Source of the DNA: Gammaproteobacteria bacterium
GTDB taxonomy: Bacteria; Pseudomonadota; Gammaproteobacteria; Eutrophobiales; Eutrophobiaceae
Length of the DNA stretch: 21,502 bases
NCBI GenBank assembly: GCA_003645215.1
Contig: QNEM01000010.1
Span: 1-21,502 of the forward strand
Direction: 5' to 3'
Notes under the pieces: model-generated
Told to the model about the DNA's origin: nothing
The model's database searches: none
The model's input: the letters and a program-made list of their open reading frames with translations, nothing else
Shown here: positions 1 to 6,740 of the stretch, in pieces
How positions within the stretch are numbered: position 1 is the first letter of the stretch
Layout: every line of letters begins with the position of its first letter
Program-made: the position numbers and the translations under genes

Positions 1-85
1 CTTATTAAGGCTATTCGAAAGAGCCAAGACTTCAAGAGATAACTTTACCGATCAAAGAAAGCAGAGAAATGATTCTCCTGAATGA
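1..85 (+). CDS. tyrA: Prephenate dehydrogenase, C-terminal fragment (partial)
   Basis: Only the last 27 codons plus a TGA stop lie in the window; the gene begins upstream. The frame starting at base 2 reads LLRLFERAKTSRDNF and then a charged tail. The LFERAK..RD.F pattern is the usual C-terminal helix of gammaproteobacterial prephenate dehydrogenase (TyrA), which oxidatively decarboxylates prephenate in tyrosine synthesis. Position supports this: tyrA lies directly before aroA in many gammaproteobacteria and is fused to it in Pseudomonas. Here the two are separate, with 54 nt and several in-frame stops between them. The call rests on a short motif plus context; the catalytic domain cannot be seen. 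Confidence 0.7.
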   Translation, partial: LLRLFERAKTSRDNFTDQRKQRNDSPE

Positions 86-139
86 ATGCACCAGGATAAA
101 TGTGCATGAACAATTTAAGCAGGCCTGTTTTTCAAGAGC

Positions 140-1450
140 ATGATTAATTACCGTATCTCACCTGGTGGAAAATTAAGTGGTCGATTTTCTGTGCCCGGTG
201 ATAAATCTATCTCGCATCGTGCCTTGATGTTGTCCGCTATCGCAGAAGGTCAAAGCCGCATCACTGGCTTTCTTGATGGTGAGGATACATTGGCAACCAT
301 GGCAGTATTCAGGGCGATGGGCGTCGAAATTCAACACAGCGCGGACAACGAAGTTATTGTCGATGGTGTTGGTATGCAGGGTCTTTCGTCACCGGCAACA
401 GCACTGAATCTGGGTAATTCAGGTACCTCTGTACGTTTACTCTCTGGCTTACTCGCAGGTCTTGGGATCGAATGTGAATTGGTGGGTGATGAATCATTGA
501 TGTCCAGACCAATGCAAAGGATTGTTGATCCACTACAAAAAATGCATGCATTGATTACATGCTCAGAGGACGGCACGCTACCTATACATATAAAAGGAGG
601 TGCCAGTTTAACGGCAATAGATTATGAAATGCCGGTGGCGAGTGCACAATTAAAATCCAGCTTGTTGTTAGCGGCCTTGAATGCCAACGGCAGAACCTGT
701 ATCCATGAGTCCGTGGCAACGCGTGATCATACTGAGCGAATGCTGAAACAATTTGCCTATCAGATAGAGTGTGAAGGAAGCACAATCTCTCTTACAGGTG
801 GTGGGATTTTAAAAGCAACAGACATCGAAGTCCCTGCAGATATTTCCTCAGCGGCTTTTTTCATCGTCGGTGCCTGCATTGCAGATGAATCAGATATTAT
901 TATTGAAAATGTCGGTATTAACCCGAACAGGGATACTGTTATTCATATATTAAAGGCGATGGGTGCCAATATCACCTTGCTGGATGAAAAAGTTGTCAGT
1001 GGCGAGCCTGTTGCTGATATTCGGGTGAAATCCTCTGAATTACATGGCATCGAAATCCCGGAATCATTAGTCCCCGGTGCGATAGATGAATTTCCTGCCA
1101 TCATGGTGGCTGCTGCCTGTGCAGAAGGTAAAACCAGACTCACCGGCGCCGGGGAATTACGTATTAAAGAAAGTGACAGGATCGCTGCCATTGCCAACGG
1201 TCTGCAAATATTAGGTATCGATGTTGATGAACAGCCTGACGGCATGACGGTGACAGGTGGCAAGATCGCAGGTGGTGAGATTAATAGTTTCACAGATCAC
1301 AGGATAGCCATGGCCTTTGCTATTGCAGCCTTGAATGCCTCCGCGCCCATTATGGTCAAAGACTGTGCCAATGTAGAAACCTCTTTTCCCGGTTTTGTTG
1401 CTGTTGCGAAGACTGCCGGTCTTGATCTGGTCGTCGAGGAACAGGTTTAA
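140..1450 (+). CDS. aroA: 3-phosphoshikimate 1-carboxyvinyltransferase (EPSP synthase), class II-like
   Basis: Sixth step of the shikimate pathway: transfers the enolpyruvyl group of PEP to shikimate 3-phosphate in the cytoplasm. It is 436 aa, normal for the family. Visible motifs are PGDKSISHR at residues 19-27 (substrate-binding K22, S23, R27), LGNSGT at 91-96, SAQLK at 168-172, RDHTE at 195-199 and GELRIKESDR ending at R347. GDKS, SAQxK and RxHTE are three of the signatures used to define class II (CP4-like, often glyphosate-tolerant) enzymes; the fourth, NxTR, is NPNR (261-264) here. The residue equivalent to E. coli Gly96 is still glycine (G95), so tolerance cannot be assumed. The ATG at 140 follows a weak AAGAG site. 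The TAA stop abuts the cmk ATG, suggesting translational coupling. Confidence 0.97.
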   Translation: MINYRISPGGKLSGRFSVPGDKSISHRALMLSAIAEGQSRITGFLDGEDTLATMAVFRAMGVEIQHSADNEVIVDGVGMQGLSSPATALNLGNSGTSVRLLSGLLAGLGIECELVGDESLMSRPMQRIVDPLQKMHALITCSEDGTLPIHIKGGASLTAIDYEMPVASAQLKSSLLLAALNANGRTCIHESVATRDHTERMLKQFAYQIECEGSTISLTGGGILKATDIEVPADISSAAFFIVGACIADESDIIIENVGINPNRDTVIHILKAMGANITLLDEKVVSGEPVADIRVKSSELHGIEIPESLVPGAIDEFPAIMVAAACAEGKTRLTGAGELRIKESDRIAAIANGLQILGIDVDEQPDGMTVTGGKIAGGEINSFTDHRIAMAFAIAALNASAPIMVKDCANVETSFPGFVAVAKTAGLDLVVEEQV

Positions 1451-2146
1451 ATGTCTGATATTCCGGTCATTGCTGTTGATGGCCCCAGTGGCACCGGCAA
1501 AGGCACTATATGCAGCCATTTGGCTACCTGGCTGGGTTGGCATCTGCTAGATAGTGGTGCCCTGTATAGAATTCTGGCTATTGCCGCTGAAAAATATGAA
1601 CTTGAATTGAATAATGAGTCAGCCATCGTTGAAATTGCGGGTTCTCTTGATGTCGAGTTTCAGCAGCCGCAGCCGGGTAAGGACATCACGGTCATCTTCG
1701 AGGGAGACGATATTAGCCAGAAAATAAGGACAGAAGAATGCGGTAATTCAGCGTCACAGATTGCTGTTCTTCCTCAAGTCAGGACTGCACTATTAGACAG
1801 GCAGAGGCAATTTCAACAAGCGCCTGGACTGGTTGCCGATGGTCGGGATATGGGAACGGTCGTTTTTAGTGATGCACCTTTGAAAATTTACCTAATAGCC
1901 TCTGCCGAAGAACGTGCCAAAAGACGCTATAAGCAGTTGAAGCAGAAAGGGTTTAATGTTAATCTCCCGCGCCTCGCGGCTGAGATAGCCGAGAGAGATA
2001 CAAGGGATAGTCAGAGAACTATATCACCACTGAAGCCTGCAGACGATGCCATCGTAGTCGACACGACAACATTGGATATTTCTGAGGTTATAAAAAAGAT
2101 AGAAAACCTGGTCCAGGAAACACTGCCAGATGCCTATTCAACATGA
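1451..2146 (+). CDS. cmk: Cytidylate kinase
   Basis: Phosphorylates CMP and dCMP to the diphosphates using ATP, in cytoplasmic pyrimidine nucleotide metabolism. It is 231 aa, close to the usual 220-230. The P-loop is GPSGTGKG at residues 11-18, followed by the DSGALYR element at about 34-40, the DGRDMGTVVF nucleotide-binding segment near residue 130 and the late RDTRDSQR motif that places arginines on the phosphates. The ATG lies directly after the aroA stop, so expression is probably coupled to aroA. The order aroA-cmk-rpsA is conserved in gammaproteobacteria. Nothing looks degenerate. Confidence 0.97.
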   Translation: MSDIPVIAVDGPSGTGKGTICSHLATWLGWHLLDSGALYRILAIAAEKYELELNNESAIVEIAGSLDVEFQQPQPGKDITVIFEGDDISQKIRTEECGNSASQIAVLPQVRTALLDRQRQFQQAPGLVADGRDMGTVVFSDAPLKIYLIASAEERAKRRYKQLKQKGFNVNLPRLAAEIAERDTRDSQRTISPLKPADDAIVVDTTTLDISEVIKKIENLVQETLPDAYST

Positions 2147-2231
2147 TTATGAAGTTGATAAATCAGTGAGTTAAGTCGTTCTAAGGCTAATTTTATTAAC
2201 TAACCGTTATGTAGTGTCGCAGCAATGCCAT

Positions 2232-2288
2232 TATATATACGTACCGGTTTCTGCCAGCCAGAACTGGATTTAGAGGTAATTATTCTTC
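2232..2288 (+). promoter_or_regulatory. Candidate rpsA leader: -10-like box, 5' hairpin and Shine-Dalgarno
   Basis: The 142-bp gap before rpsA contains an AT-rich -10-like TATATA (within 2232-2239) without a convincing -35 element. Just downstream, 2244-2253 (CCGGTTTCTG) can pair with 2259-2267 (CAGAACTGG): 9 bp with one bulged U and one G-U pair, around a 5-nt loop. The AGAGGT ribosome-binding site follows at 2272-2277, 11 nt from the ATG. A short leader beginning with a hairpin beside the binding site would suit translational autoregulation, as known for ribosomal protein S1. The pairing and SD are visible; the promoter and its regulation are inferred. Confidence 0.4.
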
Positions 2289-3962
2289 ATGAGTGAAAGT
2301 TTCGCCGAACTTTTTGAACAAAGTCAAATAGAGGCCAAAATGCGCCCGGGTTCCATCGTCAGTGCCACGGTGGTTGAAATCAATCAGGATACTGTCATAG
2401 TCAACGCAGGCCTCAAGTCCGAAGGTCTCATACCAATTTCGCAATTCTTTGATGAGAAAGGTGAGGTTGAAGTAAGCATTGGAGATGAAGTAGACGTCTC
2501 CCTGGATGCGGTAGAGGATGGTTTTGGTGAAACAAAACTGTCACGCGAGAAAGCCAAACGCCTGATGGCCTGGACCAGCCTGGAAAAAGCTCATGAAGCT
2601 GATGAAATTGTCACAGGTATTATTTCCGAAAGAGTTAAAGGTGGTTTCACTGTAGATATAGATAAGGTCAGGGCATTTTTGCCTGGTTCGCTTATCGATG
2701 TACGTCCAGTAAAAGACACCAGTTATCTTGAAGGCAAACCGCTGGAATTCAAGGTGATTAAAATCGACCAACGCAGAAACAACGTAGTTGTTTCACGTCG
2801 TGCAGTCGTCGAAACAGAAAATACAGTCGACCGTGCTGAATTACTTGCGTCTCTACAGGAAGGTGCCGTTATTAAGGGCATCGTCAAAAATACTACAGAT
2901 TATGGTGCATTCCTTGATTTGGGTGGTATTGACGGATTGCTGCATATCACAGATATGGCCTGGAAAAGAGTTAAAAACCCAAGTGAGATTGTGACTGTTG
3001 GTGATGAAATTGAAGTCAAGGTACTGAAATTTGATCGCGAACGTAATCGTGTTTCACTTGGTCTGAAACAAATGGGCGATGATCCATGGGGTGATTTGAG
3101 CAAACGTTACCCTGAAGGTGCACGTCTACATGGCAAGGTAACCAATCTTGCCGACTACGGTTGTTTTGTAGAGCTTGAAGAAGGTGTTGAAGGATTGGTT
3201 CACGTCTCTGAAATGGACTGGACAAACAAGAACGTACATCCATCAAAACTGGTGCAAATGGGTGAAGAAGTGGACATTGTCATTCTCGATATTGATGCTG
3301 AAAGACGTCGTATATCGCTTGGCATGAAACAGTGTCAGCCTAACCCATGGGAGCAGTTTGCTGCGACCCATAACAAGGGTGACCGGGTTGTTGGTACGAT
3401 TAAATCCATTACTGATTTTGGAATATTTATCGGTCTTGATGGTGACATTGATGGTCTGGTTCATCTTTCAGACATCACCTGGTCAGGTACTGGCGAAGAG
3501 TTTATTCATCAATATAGTAAAGGTGATGAACTGGAAACAGTCGTGCTCGCAGTGGATGCAGAAAGAGAACGTATCTCGCTGGGCGTCAAACAAATGGAAA
3601 AAGACCCATTCTCAAACTATGTTGCTGAAAATCCAAAAGGCACCATTGTTAAAGGTATTGTAGAAATCGTTGAGATGAGAAGCGTTACTTTGACTCTGGT
3701 TGAAGGTGTCGATGGCTATATGCGATCCTCAGAGATTTCCATAGATGGAAAGATAGATGACGCACGTACAGAAGTGAAAGTAGGCGATGAAATGGAAGTT
3801 AAAATCACTGCGATTGATCGTAAAAAACGTTCTATTAATGTATCCGTTAGAGCCAAAGAAACAGATGATGAAGCAGCTGCTGTGGAAGAATATGGTTCCA
3901 GTGCTGAGGGCTCAGGAAGAAGTACACTGGGTGATTTGTTGAAGGAACATCTGGATAAATAA
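2289..3962 (+). CDS. rpsA: 30S ribosomal protein S1
   Basis: Large RNA-binding protein of the small ribosomal subunit that captures structured mRNAs for initiation. At 557 aa it has exactly the length of E. coli S1. Six S1 (OB-fold) repeats can be followed: roughly residues 20-87 and 105-171 (the divergent ribosome-binding pair), then 191-259, 276-346, 363-434 and 450-520. The central repeats carry the typical G.V....DYG.F..L..G.EGL.H.S pattern. A short acidic and polar tail follows. The gene has its own leader and is followed by a strong stem-loop, so it is probably a largely independent transcription unit between cmk and ihfB, as in relatives. Confidence 0.98.
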   Translation: MSESFAELFEQSQIEAKMRPGSIVSATVVEINQDTVIVNAGLKSEGLIPISQFFDEKGEVEVSIGDEVDVSLDAVEDGFGETKLSREKAKRLMAWTSLEKAHEADEIVTGIISERVKGGFTVDIDKVRAFLPGSLIDVRPVKDTSYLEGKPLEFKVIKIDQRRNNVVVSRRAVVETENTVDRAELLASLQEGAVIKGIVKNTTDYGAFLDLGGIDGLLHITDMAWKRVKNPSEIVTVGDEIEVKVLKFDRERNRVSLGLKQMGDDPWGDLSKRYPEGARLHGKVTNLADYGCFVELEEGVEGLVHVSEMDWTNKNVHPSKLVQMGEEVDIVILDIDAERRRISLGMKQCQPNPWEQFAATHNKGDRVVGTIKSITDFGIFIGLDGDIDGLVHLSDITWSGTGEEFIHQYSKGDELETVVLAVDAERERISLGVKQMEKDPFSNYVAENPKGTIVKGIVEIVEMRSVTLTLVEGVDGYMRSSEISIDGKIDDARTEVKVGDEMEVKITAIDRKKRSINVSVRAKETDDEAAAVEEYGSSAEGSGRSTLGDLLKEHLDK

Positions 3963-3971
3963 TAAACAAAC

Positions 3972-4000
3972 TGTGCCTCTACTGTAGAAGTAGAGGCACA
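3972..4000 (+). terminator. Stem-loop after rpsA (probable terminator or 3'-end stabiliser)
   Basis: A perfect 12-bp inverted repeat, TGTGCCTCTACT (3972-3983) and AGTAGAGGCACA (3989-4000), encloses a 5-nt loop starting 9 nt after the rpsA stop. Only TTT follows before the sequence turns mixed, so the U tract is poor. It may terminate weakly, letting some transcripts read into ihfB, or protect the rpsA mRNA end. Confidence 0.7.
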
Positions 4001-4109
4001 TTTGATGTAAACTGTTGAAATTGTTAAGGAACATGGGGAGCCAGATATTCACATTGCGTGGTCTGGTGCGAATACAAAAAAACGTCTTGTACTGACATTG
4101 AGATAAATG

Positions 4110-4406
4110 ATGACAAAATCAGAACTCATAGAAGCACTTGCTAGAAGACAAACTCAATTAGCCTACCGGGACGTTGAGTTAGCTGTGAAGACGATACTCG
4201 AACACATGGCTACGACACTTTCCAATGGTGAAAGGATAGAAATTCGGGGGTTTGGCAGTTTTGCCCTGCATTATCGTCCACCACGTGTGGGTAGAAACCC
4301 TAAATCAGGCGAACCTGTATCACTTCCTGCCAAGCATGTACCTCATTTTAAACCAGGCAAGGAATTACGCGAAAGAGTCGACAAGAAGCCAGCTGCCGAA
4401 GTCTAG
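4110..4406 (+). CDS. ihfB: Integration host factor beta subunit
   Basis: Forms a heterodimer with IHF-alpha (gene not in the window) that sharply bends DNA at specific sites in transcription, replication and recombination. From the second of two adjacent ATGs the protein is 98 aa starting MTKSELIEAL, which matches the E. coli start; that ATG also has better spacing (6 nt) from GAGA at 4100-4103. Starting at 4107 would add one Met. Visible features are the DNA-contacting arm GRNPKSG with the intercalating Pro64, the ERIEIRGFGSF segment with Glu44 and Arg46 used in sequence readout, and the PHFKPGKELR C-terminus. The basic/acidic tail is a few residues longer than in E. coli. Its place between rpsA and lapA is conserved. 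Confidence 0.96.
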   Translation: MTKSELIEALARRQTQLAYRDVELAVKTILEHMATTLSNGERIEIRGFGSFALHYRPPRVGRNPKSGEPVSLPAKHVPHFKPGKELRERVDKKPAAEV

Positions 4407-4525
4407 GACAGACTGCCGCCACTGTTTCCTCATTTTTTTAATACTCCGCATCAGCGGGCTATTGTATTCCAGGTATTCTCTGCTTATTGTTGACATCCCG
4501 GTTCAAGATATAAGAAGAGAGCAAT

Positions 4526-4831
4526 ATGTCACAATCGATTAAAAAATATATTTCAATCATCCTGTTTGCGTTGATATTTGTCGTATCACTGGTGTTTTTT
4601 TTAAAGAACAATCAGATGATCACTTTTAATTACCTCATCGCCAGTCAGGAACTCTCCCTCTCATTTTTATTATTCATTTCGCTATGTCTTGGTACATTAT
4701 TGGGTGTTCTGGCCTGGTTGCCAAAGATATTCAGTTTGAAGCACAGAATTAGCAGATTGCAAAAGCAGGTGAAACTTACTGAAAAGGAACTCAATAACCT
4801 CAGGGTCATGCCCATGAAGGATACGCCCTGA
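4526..4831 (+). CDS. lapA: Lipopolysaccharide assembly protein A (LapA domain, DUF1049)
   Basis: Small inner-membrane protein of 101 aa (E. coli LapA/YciS is 102). Two hydrophobic helices are visible, about residues 8-26 and 43-65, separated by a short segment with NN and FNYL as in the family, then a basic, coiled-coil-prone C-terminal tail (about 70-95). With LapB it is linked to lipopolysaccharide assembly and to FtsH-mediated control of LpxC. An AGAAGAGAG ribosome-binding site precedes the ATG. The stop lies 13 nt before the lapB ATG, so the two are co-translated or co-transcribed. Family assignment rests on topology, motif and synteny. Confidence 0.9.
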   Translation: MSQSIKKYISIILFALIFVVSLVFFLKNNQMITFNYLIASQELSLSFLLFISLCLGTLLGVLAWLPKIFSLKHRISRLQKQVKLTEKELNNLRVMPMKDTP

Positions 4832-4844
4832 TGGAGATAGTTTG

Positions 4845-6020
4845 ATGGAAATAACCTGGATGACAATCATCTGGTTACTACCAGTCGCCGGCTTTGGCGG
4901 ATGGTTATATGGAAGACAGAGAAATCCTTCATCAGGGAGTTCCAGTCAAGGTGGATTACACCCTGAGTATTTTAAAGGTCTGAATTATGTTCTCAACGAA
5001 CAACCAGATAAGGCTATTGAAGTCTTTGTCAAAATGCTGGAAGTAGATAGTGAAACAGTAGAAACACATCTTGCTTTGGGCAATCTGTTCCGGCGTCGTG
5101 GTGAAGTTGATCGTGCGATCCGTATTCATCAAAATTTGATTGCCAGACCCAATCTGGATCGGGAACAACGAGCATTAGCCTTACTTGAACTTGGTATGGA
5201 TTACATGAAGTCAGGTTTGCTGGATCGTGCCGAGAGTTTATTCAGTGAGCTGGTCGAAACAGGGTTCTATTCAGTAGCTGCATTTACCGAGTTACTGGAT
5301 ATCTATCAACAGGAAAAAGACTGGGAAAATGCAATCAAGATAGCCCGTCGACTGGAATTATCTTCATCCCGTTCCTTGAATGAAGTGATTGCGCAGTTCT
5401 ATTGTGAACAGGCAACTGAGTTACAGAGGCAAGGCCAGGAGAAAGGCGTTCATGAATTACTGAAGAAGGCGATTAATATTGATGGGAATTGTGTTCGTGC
5501 AAGTTTGATCGAAGCCAGTATCTTGCAAAAAGAAGCTAAATACAAACAGGCCATACGCATCTATAAACGTGTTGAGAAACAGGATGCTGAGTATATTCCG
5601 GAAGCTGTTTCCCCGATGCTTGAATGTTACCGGGAACTGGGAAAGTTGCATGAATTCAGAAATTATTTACACGCGGTGGTTGATGCACATGGAGGCATCA
5701 CGCCGATGATAATGCTCACTGAACTTATTGCGGAGCAGGATGGTGAAGAAGAGGCAATGAAATACATAACCATTGAACTGAAGAAAAGGCCCACCGTGCG
5801 AGGCGTTGATCGATTGATCGAATATGCCCTGATACCGGCACAAGGCAAGGCAAAGGATGATTTGATGACAATCAAGGATCTGACCGGTAAATTACTTGAA
5901 GATCGAACAATCTATAAATGTAATCACTGTGGTTATGATGTCAAATCATTGCATTGGCAATGCCCGGCCTGTAAAAACTGGAACACTGTAAAACCTATCC
6001 ATGGTCTGGAGGGGGAATAG
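4845..6020 (+). CDS. lapB: Lipopolysaccharide assembly protein B (TPR + rubredoxin-like)
   Basis: Inner-membrane-anchored TPR protein that in E. coli promotes FtsH-dependent LpxC turnover and so balances LPS and phospholipid synthesis. From the ATG at 4845 it is 391 aa (E. coli 389). It has an N-terminal membrane anchor (about residues 4-22), a long row of TPR helices including AHLTLGNLFR-like and RGEVDRAIRIHQ segments, and a C-terminal rubredoxin-like metal knuckle with cysteine pairs C359/C362 and C373/C376. A TTG one codon upstream extends the frame, but ATG 4845 sits 8 nt after GGAG and is preferred. The C-terminal HGLEGE end overlaps the GGAGGGGG that serves as the pyrF ribosome-binding site. 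Confidence 0.96.
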   Translation: MEITWMTIIWLLPVAGFGGWLYGRQRNPSSGSSSQGGLHPEYFKGLNYVLNEQPDKAIEVFVKMLEVDSETVETHLALGNLFRRRGEVDRAIRIHQNLIARPNLDREQRALALLELGMDYMKSGLLDRAESLFSELVETGFYSVAAFTELLDIYQQEKDWENAIKIARRLELSSSRSLNEVIAQFYCEQATELQRQGQEKGVHELLKKAINIDGNCVRASLIEASILQKEAKYKQAIRIYKRVEKQDAEYIPEAVSPMLECYRELGKLHEFRNYLHAVVDAHGGITPMIMLTELIAEQDGEEEAMKYITIELKKRPTVRGVDRLIEYALIPAQGKAKDDLMTIKDLTGKLLEDRTIYKCNHCGYDVKSLHWQCPACKNWNTVKPIHGLEGE

Positions 6021-6023
6021 AAG

Positions 6024-6734
6024 TTGAGTAACCCACGTATTATCGTACCTCTGGATTTCAATACAGCCGAGCAGGCTTTGCAACTTATTGAAAAACTGCA
6101 GCCTGATTTATGTCGACTAAAAGTAGGTAAAGAGCTTTTCACGAAAGCAGGTCCGGTTCTTGTCGAGAAATTGATTGAGAAAGGTTTTGATATATTTCTT
6201 GACCTTAAATTTCACGATATCCCTACAACGGTAGCGAAGGCATGTGCAGTGGCTGCGGATTTAGGTGTGTGGATGGTCAATGTGCACGCAAGTGGCGGCT
6301 CTGAAATGATGTCGCTTGCCAGAGAAGAAATCGAGAAAAAATCACATCGGCCACTGTTGATCGGCGTGACCATACTTACCAGCATGAACCAGCAAGCACT
6401 GGCAGAACTTGGCATCCAGTGTTCCGTCGAAGAGCAGGTAATGCGGCTGGCACAGTTAACATCTGATGCTGGTCTTGACGGGGTTGTCTGTTCTGCACAT
6501 GAAGTAAAGATGTTGCGGGATAATCTGGGCAAGGAATTTAAACTGGTGACACCTGGTATTCGACCGGGGGGGTCAAGCAACGATGATCAGAAACGTGTGA
6601 TGACACCGGGGCAGGCCATCAGTGCCGGCAGCGATTACCTGGTCATAGGCCGACCCATCACGCAGGCAGCAGATCCCATACAGGCACTAAAAGATATTAG
6701 TGAAGAAATCAGTGCCGCAAGTACCAACGTATAG
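6024..6734 (+). CDS. pyrF: Orotidine 5'-phosphate decarboxylase
   Basis: Final step of de novo UMP synthesis: decarboxylates OMP, in the cytoplasm. It is 236 aa, within the 230-245 range of bacterial type 1 enzymes. The catalytic D-x-K-x-x-D is D60-L-K62-F-H-D65, with D11 and K33 also in place, and the phosphate-binding loop TPGIRPGG lies near residues 180-187. The start is TTG at 6024: no ATG occurs in frame until well past the first catalytic residues, and a very strong GGAGGGGG site (about 6008-6015) sits upstream across the lapB stop. The 3-nt gap to lapB suggests tight coupling; ihfB-lapA-lapB-pyrF is a common gammaproteobacterial cluster. Confidence 0.97.
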   Translation: MSNPRIIVPLDFNTAEQALQLIEKLQPDLCRLKVGKELFTKAGPVLVEKLIEKGFDIFLDLKFHDIPTTVAKACAVAADLGVWMVNVHASGGSEMMSLAREEIEKKSHRPLLIGVTILTSMNQQALAELGIQCSVEEQVMRLAQLTSDAGLDGVVCSAHEVKMLRDNLGKEFKLVTPGIRPGGSSNDDQKRVMTPGQAISAGSDYLVIGRPITQAADPIQALKDISEEISAASTNV

Positions 6735-6740
6735 CCCTTA

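Noticed and set aside
943..1293. 116-codon open frame on the minus strand inside aroA
   Set aside because: It is antisense to conserved aroA motifs, and its Ser/Pro/Ala-rich composition is typical of a shadow frame.
4490..4514. TTGACA followed by TATAAG before lapA, a possible sigma-70 promoter
   Set aside because: The spacer is 13 nt, too short for sigma-70, and transcription would start within or just after the lapA ribosome-binding site.
6212..6580. 122-codon open frame on the minus strand inside pyrF
   Set aside because: It lies wholly opposite a well-conserved gene, has no recognisable motif, and is a shadow of pyrF codon use.
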